Part shown: piece after piece, positions 47,588 through 56,755 of the stretch | Numbering within the stretch: the stretch's first letter is position 1 | How the letters are laid out: the number at the start of each line of letters is the position of its first letter | DNA from: Campylobacter sp. RM16704 | Lineage (GTDB): Bacteria > Campylobacterota > Campylobacteria > Campylobacterales > Campylobacteraceae | DNA length: 64,000 nucleotides | Assembly: GCF_000816245.1 (NCBI RefSeq) | Contig: NZ_CP007769.1 | Coordinates: 1,334,464-1,398,463, forward strand | Reading direction: 5' to 3' | The notes under the pieces: generated by a model | Seen by the model: the letters and a program-made list of their open reading frames with translations, nothing else | What the model was told of the DNA's origin: nothing | Database searches by the model: none | Translations under genes and position numbers: made by a program

Positions 47588-48042
47588 AATTCTTTTAACA
47601 CCTTAAAAGCATGATCTTTAGCTTTTACATTTTTATATATTTTTACAATATTTCCATTTTCATCAACTATAAAAGTAGATCTTATAAGTCCTTCATATTC
47701 TTTACCATAATTCTTCTTCAAACCCCAAGCACCATAGAGTTTACAAATTTCTTTTTCACCATCACTTAACAAAATATGCTTTAAATCATACTTTTTTATA
47801 AAATTTTCATGTGACTTTATACTATCTGGACTAATACCTATGACAACAGTATTTTGTTTTAGAAATTCCTCATAATTTTGACTAAACTCGCAAGCTTGTG
47901 TAGTGCAACCTGGGGTATTATCTTTTGGATAAAAATACAAGATAATTTTTTTGCCCAAAAAATCACTTAAAGAAATTTTAACTCCATCTTGATTTAAAAG
48001 CTCAAAAACAGGAGCTTTATCACCAATTTGTAATTCTTTCAT
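47581..48042 (-). CDS. bcp: Thiol peroxidase Bcp (peroxiredoxin)
   Basis: 153-aa atypical 2-Cys peroxiredoxin, reducing peroxides with thioredoxin. Peroxidatic C46 in PGCTTQACEF and nearby C51 as resolving cysteine; FYPKDNTPGCT is the family signature. Its reductants TrxA and TrxB are encoded further along in the window. Confidence 0.95.
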   Translation of the reverse strand: MKELQIGDKAPVFELLNQDGVKISLSDFLGKKIILYFYPKDNTPGCTTQACEFSQNYEEFLKQNTVVIGISPDSIKSHENFIKKYDLKHILLSDGEKEICKLYGAWGLKKNYGKEYEGLIRSTFIVDENGNIVKIYKNVKAKDHAFKVLKELC

Positions 48043-48245
48043 TTTTTATCCTCTGCTCTTAATTTTTCTACACTTTTACCACCAAAAGCAATATTGCATG
48101 GTTCAATATCTTCTAATATTATGACTATATTTTGTTTTGGTTTATTATATTTTGTGTACAAAAGTTCTGTAATATCTCCTATTAACTCTTCTTTTTGAGT
48201 TTTGCTAAATTCTGGTTTAGCTAATTTAATACTTATAATTGGCAT
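48039..48245 (-). CDS. 4-oxalocrotonate tautomerase family protein
   Basis: 68-aa protein with the catalytic Pro directly after the start Met (MPIISIKL), which becomes the N-terminus. The short beta-alpha-beta fold is visible, ending AFGGKSVEKL. It resembles DmpI-like tautomerases of Helicobacter/Campylobacter, with unknown physiological substrate. It precedes bcp with a 4-base overlap. Confidence 0.88.
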   Translation of the reverse strand: MPIISIKLAKPEFSKTQKEELIGDITELLYTKYNKPKQNIVIILEDIEPCNIAFGGKSVEKLRAEDKK

Positions 48246-48310
48246 TAACTTTCCTTAATTTTTAAACAATGAAGAATTTTACTATATTCTAGCAATTATT
48301 AGTATATTTT

Positions 48311-48319
48311 TGATAAAAT
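48311..48319 (+). promoter_or_regulatory. Extended -10 of ilvE
   Basis: TG-A-TAAAAT about 28 bases before the ilvE ATG; the ribosome site AAAGG lies 7 bases before the start. Confidence 0.5.
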
Positions 48320-48347
48320 TAGTTTTATTTTTGATAAAGGCTTATTT

Positions 48348-49262
48348 ATGATTAAAGCAAAAAAAATTTGGATAGATGGAAAAATCATTGATTTTGATGA
48401 TGCAAAGGTTCATATTTTAACACATTCATTACATTATGCAAACGCAGTTTTTGAAGGAACAAGAGCTTATAAAACACAAAATGGTTTAGCAATTTTTAGA
48501 TTAAAAGAGCACACCAAAAGACTTTTAGAGTCTGCAAAAATCACTTTAATCAATTCTCCTTTTTCTCAAGAAGAACTTGAAAATGCACAAATTGAGCTTT
48601 TAAGAGCAAATGATTTTCAAAATAACACTTATTTGCGACCTCTAATCTTTTTAGGTGATGGCACTATGGGGGTTTATCACGCTAAAGCTCCTGTTAGAGT
48701 GGCTATTGCTGCTTGGGAATGGGGTGCGTATTTAGGTGAAGAAGGTTTAGAAAAAGGTATTAAGGTTAAAATTTCTTCTTTTGCTAGAAATAGCGTTAAA
48801 TCTAGCCTAGGTAAGGCAAAAGTAAGTGCAAATTATCTAAATTCTCAAATGGCTAAGTATGAAGCTATCGAAGCAGGATATGAAGAAGCATTAATGCTTG
48901 ATGAAGAAGGTTTTATAGCAGAAGGAACAGGTGAATGCTTTTTTATGGTTAAAGATGGTAAATTAATCACTCCGCCAAATGATTTTTCATTAAAAAGTAT
49001 CACTCAAGATATGGTTTTAAAAATTGCACACGATCTAGGTGTAAATGTGATGCGTCAAAGAATTTCAAGAGATGAAGTTTATGTAGCTGATGAAGCATTT
49101 TTCACAGGAACCGCAGCAGAAATAACACCGATTAATAATATAGATGCAAGAATTATTGGGAATGGAAAAAGAGGTGAGCTAACAACAAAGCTTCAAAATG
49201 CGTATTTTGATGTAGTTTATGGACGCAATGAAAAATATGCTTCTATGTTAACTTATATATAA
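48348..49262 (+). CDS. ilvE: Branched-chain amino-acid aminotransferase
   Basis: PLP class IV aminotransferase for the last step of leucine, isoleucine and valine. It has 304 aa with FEGTRAY near 36, the PLP lysine likely K158 in GKAKVSANY, and FFTGTAAEITPI near the end. It leads a plus-strand group with the SPFH and DUF2393 genes. Confidence 0.96.
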   Translation: MIKAKKIWIDGKIIDFDDAKVHILTHSLHYANAVFEGTRAYKTQNGLAIFRLKEHTKRLLESAKITLINSPFSQEELENAQIELLRANDFQNNTYLRPLIFLGDGTMGVYHAKAPVRVAIAAWEWGAYLGEEGLEKGIKVKISSFARNSVKSSLGKAKVSANYLNSQMAKYEAIEAGYEEALMLDEEGFIAEGTGECFFMVKDGKLITPPNDFSLKSITQDMVLKIAHDLGVNVMRQRISRDEVYVADEAFFTGTAAEITPINNIDARIIGNGKRGELTTKLQNAYFDVVYGRNEKYASMLTYI

Positions 49263-49273
49263 AAAGGAATTAA

Positions 49274-50341
49274 ATGCCAGCTGATTTGAATGATTATTTT
49301 AATAAGAAAAACAATCAAAATAATAAACAAAATTTTAATTTCAAGACACCAGAATTTAACTTCAAAGGTTTTGGGAAATTTTCTCCACTTATTTATAGTG
49401 CAATTACAATTATTTTAATTTTTGCACTTTTTAAACCTTTTGCAATTGTAAATTCAGGAGAAATGGGAATTAAATCTACTACAGGTAAATATAGTCCAAC
49501 TCCCCTAGAACCTGGACTTCATTTTTTTATGCCAATATTGCAAAAAATTACTATAGTAGACACTAGAGTAAGACAAATCAACTATGCCTCCATAGAAGGT
49601 GTAAATGAAAATTTGCAAATAGGATCTGGAGTTGTAAATAAAAATAGTATTTCAGTACTTGATTCAAGAGGTTTACCTGTATCCATTGATGTAACAGTCC
49701 AATATAGATTAAACCCTTTACAAGTTCCTCAGACTATAGCAACATGGGGTTTAAATTGGGAAAACAAAATCATTGATCCTGTTGTTAGAGATGTAGTAAG
49801 AAATGTAGTAGGTCAATATACTGCGGAAGAACTCCCAACAAATCGTAATACTATAGCAGTACAAATTGATCAAGGTATTAGAAAAACTATAGAAAGTCAA
49901 CCAAATGAACCAGCAGAACTTCAAGCTGTTCAACTTAGAGAAATTATCTTGCCTATTAAAGTAAAAGAACAAATCGAAAGAGTACAAATTGCTAAGCAAG
50001 AAGCCGAAAGAACTAAATATGAAGTTGAAAGAGCAAATCAAGAAGCACTTAAAAAAGCAGCTTTAGCCGAAGGGGAAGCAAATGCGACTATTATAAGTGC
50101 TAAAGGTCGAGCAAGTGCTGTAAAAATAGAAGCTGATGCACAAGCATATTCAAATAAAGAAATTGCAAAAAGTCTAAATAACCCTTTGCTTGATTTAAAA
50201 CAAATTGAAACTCAAAAGCAGTTTAACGAGGCCCTAAAAGTAAATAAAGATGCAAAAATTTTCTTAACACCTGGTGGAGCTGTACCAAATATTTGGATAG
50301 ATAGTAAAGATAATAAAAAGACAAGTTCAATAACAAATTAA
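49274..50341 (+). CDS. SPFH/Band 7 (prohibitin/HflC-like) membrane protein
   Basis: 355 aa. A polar Asn-rich N-terminus (about 1-36) is followed by one membrane segment (about 39-56) and an SPFH domain (SGEMGIKSTTGKYSPTPLEPGLHFFMP). A coiled coil comes next (about 235-270: QIAKQEAERTKYEVERANQEAL). Such proteins form large membrane rings and can modulate FtsH or local lipid order. No FtsH-linked hflK partner is next to it; the two DUF2393 genes follow instead. Confidence 0.85.
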   Translation: MPADLNDYFNKKNNQNNKQNFNFKTPEFNFKGFGKFSPLIYSAITIILIFALFKPFAIVNSGEMGIKSTTGKYSPTPLEPGLHFFMPILQKITIVDTRVRQINYASIEGVNENLQIGSGVVNKNSISVLDSRGLPVSIDVTVQYRLNPLQVPQTIATWGLNWENKIIDPVVRDVVRNVVGQYTAEELPTNRNTIAVQIDQGIRKTIESQPNEPAELQAVQLREIILPIKVKEQIERVQIAKQEAERTKYEVERANQEALKKAALAEGEANATIISAKGRASAVKIEADAQAYSNKEIAKSLNNPLLDLKQIETQKQFNEALKVNKDAKIFLTPGGAVPNIWIDSKDNKKTSSITN

Positions 50342-50354
50342 AAAAAGAGTGATA

Positions 50355-50891
50355 ATGAATGCCCAATATATTCGAGAGCAAATGACTTTTTACATTACTC
50401 ATTTGCATTTAATTGATTTTTTATTGGCATCCCTAGTTATATTTTTTTTCATTATCACTTTATTTGTCGCTTTAGTTATTAGAAATAAACCTATATTTGC
50501 TTTTATTGTTATTTTATTGGGAATTTTATGTTCTGCTAGTATTGCTTATTTAGGTTATTTTCTTATTGATGCCAAAATCAGATCTAGAATTACTAGTTTA
50601 GATGATGTTCAATATTTCGTTTATGATAATTCATTAAGTATTAATTATAGCTTAACAAACACTTCTAAAAAAAATTTTAAATATTGCAAAATAAAAGTTG
50701 AGGTTTTTAAAAAAATAGATGATAGTAATACCTTACAAAAAATATTACATACTTTAAAACCCTTAAGAAGCAAATCAACCGTTGTAGAAAAAACTATTAC
50801 ACCAAATCAAACTATTAATTTAAAAACAAAATTTTCCGATTTTAAAAATGATCAAAAGTTTGATATAAAAATTAATTCAAAGTGTTTTTAA
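50355..50891 (+). CDS. DUF2393-family membrane protein 1
   Basis: About 178 aa: two membrane segments near the N-terminus, then an extracytoplasmic domain of about 110 aa rich in Lys and Asn. It belongs with the DUF2393 proteins found in Campylobacterota, function unknown. I use ATG 50355; a GTG two codons upstream is the alternative. The end overlaps the next paralogue by 10 bases. The link to the SPFH gene suggests a shared membrane complex. Confidence 0.75.
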   Translation: MNAQYIREQMTFYITHLHLIDFLLASLVIFFFIITLFVALVIRNKPIFAFIVILLGILCSASIAYLGYFLIDAKIRSRITSLDDVQYFVYDNSLSINYSLTNTSKKNFKYCKIKVEVFKKIDDSNTLQKILHTLKPLRSKSTVVEKTITPNQTINLKTKFSDFKNDQKFDIKINSKCF

Positions 50892-51421
50892 TGGGATCTT
50901 TTACTTTTTTTCATATTCTAATTATTTTTATCATGCTAATTTCAACTATTTTAACTTGGATTTTACTCTATTTAAAAATACAAAATAAAAAACATATGAT
51001 TATTTTTTGCACTATAAGTTTTATGTTGGCTTTAATTTTAACTATTTCTCTATTGCTAACTATAGATCAATATACAAAGAAAGCTAGTCTAAGTAATTTC
51101 TCAACATATAGACGTTTAACAACCGAAAGTATTATTGTAAAAGGTAGAGTAACCAATGATACTAATTTTAAAATTTCAGAGTGCTTTTTAGAACTCAGAA
51201 TTATAGATGATAATAAAAAACATGAAATTAGTGGAGAAATTTTTAATCAGCAGAATTTTGATAGTATAAAAAAAGCAAATCAAAGAAAAAGAGACATTTC
51301 ATATAGTGTGAATATAGCAAACCAACTATTGGGTCATACATATAAAGACTTTTCTTTTGAAGTAGCATTACCACCTCATTTTCAAAGCTACAAAATCTTT
51401 AAACAGCTAAAATGCAAATAA
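50882..51421 (+). CDS. DUF2393-family membrane protein 2
   Basis: 179-aa paralogue of the preceding protein: MGSFTFFHILIIFIMLIS is the first membrane helix, a second follows near 40-60, and a soluble domain carries CFLELRIIDD, matching CKIKVEVFKK in the partner. Both show Cys in this strand. Overlap by 10 bases implies translational coupling. Function unknown. Confidence 0.72.
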   Translation: MFLMGSFTFFHILIIFIMLISTILTWILLYLKIQNKKHMIIFCTISFMLALILTISLLLTIDQYTKKASLSNFSTYRRLTTESIIVKGRVTNDTNFKISECFLELRIIDDNKKHEISGEIFNQQNFDSIKKANQRKRDISYSVNIANQLLGHTYKDFSFEVALPPHFQSYKIFKQLKCK

Positions 51422-51443
51422 GGATTACTTAATAAAGTAATCC
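51422..51443. terminator. Hairpin at the end of DUF2393-2 and convergent purF
   Basis: 9-bp perfect stem GGATTACTT / AAGTAATCC with a 4-base loop. It starts right after the plus-strand stop and includes the last codons of purF. Neither strand has a strong T-run, so efficiency is uncertain. Confidence 0.5.
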
Positions 51444-52765
51444 CCATCAAAACTAACCAAAGAGTACTTTCTTTCAGCACCTATACTTGATATAAGCTCA
51501 TCAATGTCTAAAAATGTTAAACTATCTGCACCTGTGTATTTTCTAACTTCTTCAATATTTTTATTAGCTGAAATTAATTCTTCAAAAGTGGGGGTATCTA
51601 TACCATAAATATCTGGAAATTTAATCTCAGGGCAAGCAATAGCTAGATGAATTTTTCTAGCACCTGCTTGTTTTAAAAGTGCAATAATTTTCTTAGAAGT
51701 TGTACCCCTTACTATACTATCATCAATTATAGCTATATCTTTACCATCTAAAACTTTTTTCATAGGATTTAACTTGAGTTTAACTTTTAAATTTCTCATT
51801 TCTTGAGTTGGCTCTATAAAGGTTCTTCCAACATAATGATTTCTTACTATTGCCATTTCAAGTGGAATTTTTAAATGTTGTGCAAAGCCTATAGCAGCAC
51901 TCACTCCACTATCAGGAACAGGTACTACAAAATCCACTTTTTCTTTAAATTTTTTAGCTAAAGTTTCACCCATTTTTTTACGCACTTCATATACACTTTT
52001 ACCTTCTATAATACTATCAGGTCTAGCAAAATATATATATTCAAATGCACAAATTCTAGAATTTGCTTCATTAAAAATTTGAATGCTTTCAAAATTATCA
52101 TTGCCTTGTGTAAAAATTAACATTTCTCCAGGTTTAATATCACGAATAAAATCAGCCTCTATCAAATCAAAAGCACAAGTTTCACTTGCTACAATATATC
52201 CACCATCTTTTAATCTCCCCAATGACAAAGGCCTAACACCATATGGATCTCTTGCTACAAAAAGTTGATTTTTACTAGCTAGTATAAAACAATATGCACC
52301 TTTACTTTGCATTAAACTCTCTATAAATCTATCTTTTAAAGTTTCTTTTTTACTTTTAGCTATTAAATGTACAACATTTTCTGTATCCATATTAGAATGA
52401 AAGATAGCACCATTTTCAATAAGCTCTTTTCTGACTTCTTCTTTGTTGATTAAATTACCATTATGTACCAAAGAAATATCACCCAAAGAACAAGTCGCAG
52501 CAATTGGCTGTGCATCATGCAAAGAAGAACTTCCAGCGGTTGAATAACGATTATGTCCTATAGCTATACCACCTTGTAATTGCGATAGGATTTGAGTGTT
52601 AAAAATCTGCCCCACCTCACCTTTGGCTTTATATGTTTTTATATTTAAACCATTGCTTACGCTAATTCCACTCGCTTCTTGTCCACGATGTTGCATAGCA
52701 AATAAAGCATAATAAGCTATTGTGCTTGCATTTTTTGAATTAATCACTCCAACCACTGCACACAT
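51425..52765 (-). CDS. purF: Amidophosphoribosyltransferase PurF
   Basis: First committed step of purine synthesis (PRPP plus glutamine to phosphoribosylamine). It has 446 aa. Catalytic C2 is exposed after Met removal (MCAVVGVI). The glutaminase domain includes GHNRYSTAG, and the PRPP motif is DIAIIDDSIVRGTT. It starts directly after dapB, with no gap. Confidence 0.97.
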   Translation of the reverse strand: MCAVVGVINSKNASTIAYYALFAMQHRGQEASGISVSNGLNIKTYKAKGEVGQIFNTQILSQLQGGIAIGHNRYSTAGSSSLHDAQPIAATCSLGDISLVHNGNLINKEEVRKELIENGAIFHSNMDTENVVHLIAKSKKETLKDRFIESLMQSKGAYCFILASKNQLFVARDPYGVRPLSLGRLKDGGYIVASETCAFDLIEADFIRDIKPGEMLIFTQGNDNFESIQIFNEANSRICAFEYIYFARPDSIIEGKSVYEVRKKMGETLAKKFKEKVDFVVPVPDSGVSAAIGFAQHLKIPLEMAIVRNHYVGRTFIEPTQEMRNLKVKLKLNPMKKVLDGKDIAIIDDSIVRGTTSKKIIALLKQAGARKIHLAIACPEIKFPDIYGIDTPTFEELISANKNIEEVRKYTGADSLTFLDIDELISSIGAERKYSLVSFDGDYFIK

Positions 52766-53494
52766 TTAAATTCCTAAACAATCATCTATATCATACAAAC
52801 CATTTTCTTGATTAATCAACCATTTTGCACATTTTATTGCACCTTTTGCAAAAGTTGCTCTTGAAGTTGCTGTATGATTTAATTCTATAAACTCGCCTTC
52901 ATTATAAAAACCAACTCTGTGAGAGCCTATTATATCTCCACCTCGTAGGCTTACAACTGCAATTTCATCTTTGCTTCTTTCTCCAATAATTCCTTCTCTT
53001 CCACTAACCATAACCTTCTTTAAATCTAAATTTCTAGCTTTAGCAACACTTCGAGCTAAAGTTATTGCCGTACCGCTTGGAGCATCTTTTTTCTTATTAT
53101 GATGCATTTCTAGTATTTCTATATCAAATTCCCTTAAAGCTTGGCTTGCTAAATAAGAAAGTTTTTTTAAAATTGCCACTCCTAAGGACATATTAGTGGC
53201 ATACAATATAGGCATAGTAATACTTGCACTCTGCATTAACTCATTTTGTTTAATATCCAAGCCCGTAGTACCTATTACCAAAGGCTTTGGATTACTTCTT
53301 GCATATGAAAGCAAACCTTCACAACCTTTTGGAGTTGAAAAATCAATAATTACATCACATTTATTAAAAAAATCTTCGTAATTTGATCCTTGATCAAACA
53401 ATGCACCAACTTTTGCATGTTCATCATCTTCTAAACAAAGTCTTATTTGATTCCCCATACGTCCATTGCTTCCATGAATTCCAATATTTATCAT
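52766..53494 (-). CDS. dapB: 4-hydroxy-tetrahydrodipicolinate reductase DapB
   Basis: NAD(P)H reductase of lysine and diaminopimelate synthesis. It has 242 aa with the nucleotide motif [10 protein letters not shown] near the N-terminus and the family signature [15 protein letters not shown] in the substrate domain. It heads dapB-purF. The palindromic region 53544-53583 lies upstream. Confidence 0.96.
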   Translation of the reverse strand: MINIGIHGSNGRMGNQIRLCLEDDEHAKVGALFDQGSNYEDFFNKCDVIIDFSTPKGCEGLLSYARSNPKPLVIGTTGLDIKQNELMQSASITMPILYATNMSLGVAILKKLSYLASQALREFDIEILEMHHNKKKDAPSGTAITLARSVAKARNLDLKKVMVSGREGIIGERSKDEIAVVSLRGGDIIGSHRVGFYNEGEFIELNHTATSRATFAKGAIKCAKWLINQENGLYDIDDCLGI

Positions 53495-53543
53495 TTCTTA
53501 TAAACCTTTATATTATATTTAGATATAATAGCATATAAAAATA

Positions 53544-53583
53544 TACTATAATAATATTAATTCATAATTATATTATTATAGTA
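53544..53583. promoter_or_regulatory. 40-bp palindrome with divergent -10 elements between dapB and the phytase-like gene
   Basis: Perfect 14-bp inverted repeat, TACTATAATAATAT at 53544-53557 and its complement at 53570-53583. The centre contains a smaller AATT...AATT palindrome. TATAAT occurs in the left arm on the plus strand (53547-53552) and in the right arm on the minus strand (53575-53580), so the arms may be paired divergent promoters and/or a dimeric regulator's site. Confidence 0.6.
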
Positions 53584-53606
53584 TTTTATCAGATAGGAGA
53601 TTTCAA

Positions 53607-54854
53607 GTGAAAATTTTTTTGTGCATTATTTTTTTTTGTATTTTTACAAATGCTGCTGATGTAAATATTGAAAAATTTATCATAGAATCAAAACAGTTAA
53701 ATAAAAAAATATCATCAAGTTATGGCTCTGATCTTTTTTTTAAAGGATTGGATCAAAAAGGAAATTTAACTTTTTGGGTCATTAGTGATAGAGGTCCTAA
53801 TACAAAAGCACCAAAAATTATCAAAAAAAACTCACTTTATGAAGCTAAATTTTTTCCCATTCCTGATTTTACACCTTCTATAGCACTTTTGGTATTAGAA
53901 AAAGATAAAGCCTATATAAAAAAAGAAATAAATTTAAAACAAGATGGTGTAAAAGTAAGTGGAATACCGAATAAGACAAATTTAAATAATACAGAATTAG
54001 GATTAGACTTTAATTTTAAAGAATTAAATTATGATAAAAATGGTTTAGATACAGAAGGCATAAGTGTAGACAAAAATGGGAATTTTTGGATTAGTGATGA
54101 ATATGGTCCTTATATAATAAAAGTAGATTCAAAAGGTAATATATTAGAGAAGTATTCTCCAAATGATATACTACCAAGTATCTTAAACAATAGAAAATTA
54201 AATAACGGCATAGAAGCTATTAGTATCAACAATAAAGAAGAAATTATATTTGCAATGCAAAGTGTTTTAAATATAAACAATCAAAATTCAAAATATATAA
54301 GAATTGTAAAATTTAATCCAAAAAACAAATTAAGCAAAATGTATGCTTATGAAATTGGAAATGGATATAAAAATAGTTCGGATGCCAAAATAGGAGCTAT
54401 TACTTTTTTAAATGAAGATAAATTTTTAATAATAGAACAAGGAAAACAAAATGGAATAATGCAAAATCTTATTTATATTATAGATTTAAAAAATGCTAGT
54501 GAAATTCCAAATACAGAAGATTTAGAATTTAATAATATAAAAAAATTAAAGACTATAGAAAAAAAATTACTTCTTAATTTAAGAGACTATGGTTGGGATA
54601 TTGAAAAGGCCGAGGGAATTGCTTTAATTAACAATAAAACGTTAGCAATTATCGGGGATAATGACTTTGGGATAAAAACTGGAATTGTTAATAACGAGCA
54701 TAAAAAAAGTAAAATTAAAAACTACTCTTATGATATCGATAGAAAAGAACTTTACTACAAAAACAAAAAAACAGATGCTGTCTTTTTTATAGAACCTAAG
54801 GAAAAAAATGACAATCAAATATGGATTTTTACTTTTGATAGTGATATTAAATAA
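53607..54854 (+). CDS. Secreted esterase-like (phytase-like) beta-propeller protein
   Basis: 415 aa starting with GTG, supported by AGGAG 8 bases upstream. Signal peptide MKIFLCIIFFCIFTNA. Segments LFFKGLDQKGNLTFWVISDRGPNT, GLDTEGISVDKNGNFWISDEYGPYI and AEGIALINNKTLAIIGDNDFGI are typical of the phytase-like esterase domain (PF13449), a propeller with repeated acidic metal-site loops. Substrate unknown; phosphate ester hydrolysis in the periplasm is plausible. Confidence 0.82.
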   Translation: MKIFLCIIFFCIFTNAADVNIEKFIIESKQLNKKISSSYGSDLFFKGLDQKGNLTFWVISDRGPNTKAPKIIKKNSLYEAKFFPIPDFTPSIALLVLEKDKAYIKKEINLKQDGVKVSGIPNKTNLNNTELGLDFNFKELNYDKNGLDTEGISVDKNGNFWISDEYGPYIIKVDSKGNILEKYSPNDILPSILNNRKLNNGIEAISINNKEEIIFAMQSVLNINNQNSKYIRIVKFNPKNKLSKMYAYEIGNGYKNSSDAKIGAITFLNEDKFLIIEQGKQNGIMQNLIYIIDLKNASEIPNTEDLEFNNIKKLKTIEKKLLLNLRDYGWDIEKAEGIALINNKTLAIIGDNDFGIKTGIVNNEHKKSKIKNYSYDIDRKELYYKNKKTDAVFFIEPKEKNDNQIWIFTFDSDIK

Positions 54855-54948
54855 AGCTAGAAAATTTATAATATTAGTCTAAAAAAAATTTGCAAGAATT
54901 CTTCTTATAGCATAATTTAATTATATAAATATAGTGCACATACTAAAA

Positions 54949-54982
54949 TGTCTATTTTAACAAATTCTTATTAAAATAGACA
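54949..54982 (-). terminator. Terminator downstream of trxB
   Basis: Perfect 12-bp stem TGTCTATTTTAA / TTAAAATAGACA with a 10-base loop, followed on the minus strand by TTTT. It lies 11 bases after the trxB stop. Confidence 0.7.
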
Positions 54983-54992
54983 AAAATTAAAA

Positions 54993-55934
54993 TTAGACTG
55001 ATAAATTTTCTATGTAAGCCAAAGCACTTAATGCTGCTACAGCACCATCACCTGCTGCACATATTACTTGTTTTGGAGCATCTTTTCTTAAATCGCCTGC
55101 TGCAAACAATCCTGCAATATTAGTTTGCATTTTAAGATCAACACTCACTTGACCACCATCTTCCATAGCACACAAAAACTTACCATTATCTTGTTTTAAA
55201 ATTTCATTTCTTACATTTAATCCAACAAAAGTAAAGATTCCAGGCACATCAAGTTCTCTTTTAGATCCATCATTAAATACTACCTTGACTTTATTAACAC
55301 CCATATTATCACCGCAAACTTCATCAACAACTGCATTAGTGATTAATTCTATTTTTTCATTATTTTTTACTTTTTCTACAGTTGAAGGTGCTGCTCTAAA
55401 CTCATCTCTTCTATGAATTAAATACACCTTTGAGCAAATATTAGCTAGATACAATGCTTCTTCTAAAGCCGTATCTCCCCCACCCAAAACTGCAACTTCT
55501 TTATTTTTATAAAAAAATCCATCACAAGTTGCACACGTGCTTACACCTTTGCCAAAAAATTCGTTCTCTCCTTTAAAGCCAGCACGACGTGGGGTAGATC
55601 CAGTACAAACAATAACTGCTTTTGCTTGTTCACTTTTTCCACCTTCAAGTTTTACAGTAAAACTACCATCTAAATTTTTACTAATTTGCTCAACTCCTAC
55701 CATTTCGTGTTTTAAACCAAAACGCATACATTGTTCATTCCAAGGTGTCATAAAAGAAATTCCATCTAAAACTTGAGCAACTCCAGGATAATTTTCTATC
55801 TCAGAACTTGAAGTAATTTGTCCTCCTGGCATACCCTTTTCAAACATAGTAACTTTTTTTAATCCACCTCTTGTAGCATATAAGCCCGCACTTAGTCCGG
55901 CAGGTCCTCCACCTATAATAGCTAAATCCAACAT
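54993..55934 (-). CDS. trxB: Thioredoxin reductase
   Basis: NADPH-dependent flavoprotein reducing thioredoxin. It has 313 aa with the FAD motif [17 protein letters not shown], redox C134-A-T-C137, the NADPH motif [14 protein letters not shown], and [20 protein letters not shown]. It has its own -10 (TATAAT) after trxA. Confidence 0.97.
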   Translation of the reverse strand: MLDLAIIGGGPAGLSAGLYATRGGLKKVTMFEKGMPGGQITSSSEIENYPGVAQVLDGISFMTPWNEQCMRFGLKHEMVGVEQISKNLDGSFTVKLEGGKSEQAKAVIVCTGSTPRRAGFKGENEFFGKGVSTCATCDGFFYKNKEVAVLGGGDTALEEALYLANICSKVYLIHRRDEFRAAPSTVEKVKNNEKIELITNAVVDEVCGDNMGVNKVKVVFNDGSKRELDVPGIFTFVGLNVRNEILKQDNGKFLCAMEDGGQVSVDLKMQTNIAGLFAAGDLRKDAPKQVICAAGDGAVAALSALAYIENLSV

Positions 55935-55965
55935 AAATATTTTCCTTGTAATTTTGTTTGTAGTT

Positions 55966-55971
55966 ATTATA
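55966..55971 (-). promoter_or_regulatory. -10 element of trxB
   Basis: Minus-strand TATAAT about 32 bases before the trxB ATG; ribosome site AAGGA follows. Confidence 0.55.
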
Positions 55972-56026
55972 CAAATTTTTCTTTAATTATAAATAATAAA
56001 AATTATTAAATAGTAAAATATAGTAG

Positions 56027-56045
56027 AAGTCGCTAAAAGCGACTT
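56027..56045 (-). terminator. Hairpin downstream of trxA
   Basis: 7-bp stem AAGTCGC / GCGACTT with a 5-base A/T loop, 6 bases beyond the trxA stop. It has higher GC than the surroundings. The T-run after it is weak, so it may be a partial terminator before the trxB promoter. Confidence 0.55.
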
Positions 56046-56050
56046 TTAAA

Positions 56051-56365
56051 TTACAAGAGAGAGTTTAACTTATCTGATAAAGCTTGTTTAGACTGGGCTC
56101 CAACTAGCTGATCAACAATTTCACCATCTTTAAAGAAAATAATAGTAGGTATAGATCTTACACCAAATTGTGTAGCTAAATCTCCTTGTTCATCTGTATT
56201 AACTTTGCAAATTTTAGCTTTGCCATCAAAATCATTAGCAAGCTCATCAATTACCGGAGCAAGCATTCTGCAAGGTCCACACCATGGAGCCCAAAAATCG
56301 ACTAAAGCCACACCTTCTTTTGCTTGTGCAAAATTTTCTGTAGTTAAATCAATATATTTTCCCAT
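56051..56365 (-). CDS. trxA: Thioredoxin
   Basis: 104-aa disulfide reductase with active site W28-C-G-P-C32 and cis-Pro in RSIPTIIFF. It donates electrons to Bcp and other peroxiredoxins. It has its own -10 and an AAGGAG ribosome site 51 bases after yraN. Confidence 0.98.
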   Translation of the reverse strand: MGKYIDLTTENFAQAKEGVALVDFWAPWCGPCRMLAPVIDELANDFDGKAKICKVNTDEQGDLATQFGVRSIPTIIFFKDGEIVDQLVGAQSKQALSDKLNSLL

Positions 56366-56401
56366 TTTTTCTCCTTTATTTTTCGTAAATTCTATTAAAT
56401 T

Positions 56402-56407
56402 AGTATA
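56402..56407 (-). promoter_or_regulatory. -10 element of trxA
   Basis: Minus-strand TATACT, about 37 bases upstream of the trxA ATG, in the gap after yraN. Confidence 0.45.
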
Positions 56408-56416
56408 AATATTATC

Positions 56417-56755
56417 TTAATAACTAATATTCTCTAAAAGTTTTATATCATCTTTATATACACAAAGCAAATCTAGTTGGAAATTTTCTTGACTTTTATG
56501 TTTCATAAAGTAATACTCTACGGCTTTAGTGATTTTATTATATTTTTTCAAATCAAGTCTATAAGCTACTTCATAATTTCCTTGTGTACTCTTAACCTCA
56601 ATAAAATGCAAAATATTATTTTTTTTAGCAATAATATCAATCTCTCCGAATTTAGAATGAAAATTTCTTTCTAAAATATCAAAACCTTGTATTCGTAAAA
56701 AATCACAAGCTTTATTTTCACCTTCGATGCCAAAAATATATTCTTTTAATCCCAT
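56417..56755 (-). CDS. YraN/UPF0102 family endonuclease-like protein
   Basis: 112 aa: GIEGENKACDFLRIQGFDILERNFHSKFGEIDIIAKK carries the restriction-endonuclease-like E, D and E-V-K (FIEVKST) pattern of UPF0102 (YraN). Function is unclear, possibly Holliday-junction or DNA repair related. It overlaps the hom stop by one base (TAATG). Confidence 0.88.
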   Translation of the reverse strand: MGLKEYIFGIEGENKACDFLRIQGFDILERNFHSKFGEIDIIAKKNNILHFIEVKSTQGNYEVAYRLDLKKYNKITKAVEYYFMKHKSQENFQLDLLCVYKDDIKLLENISY

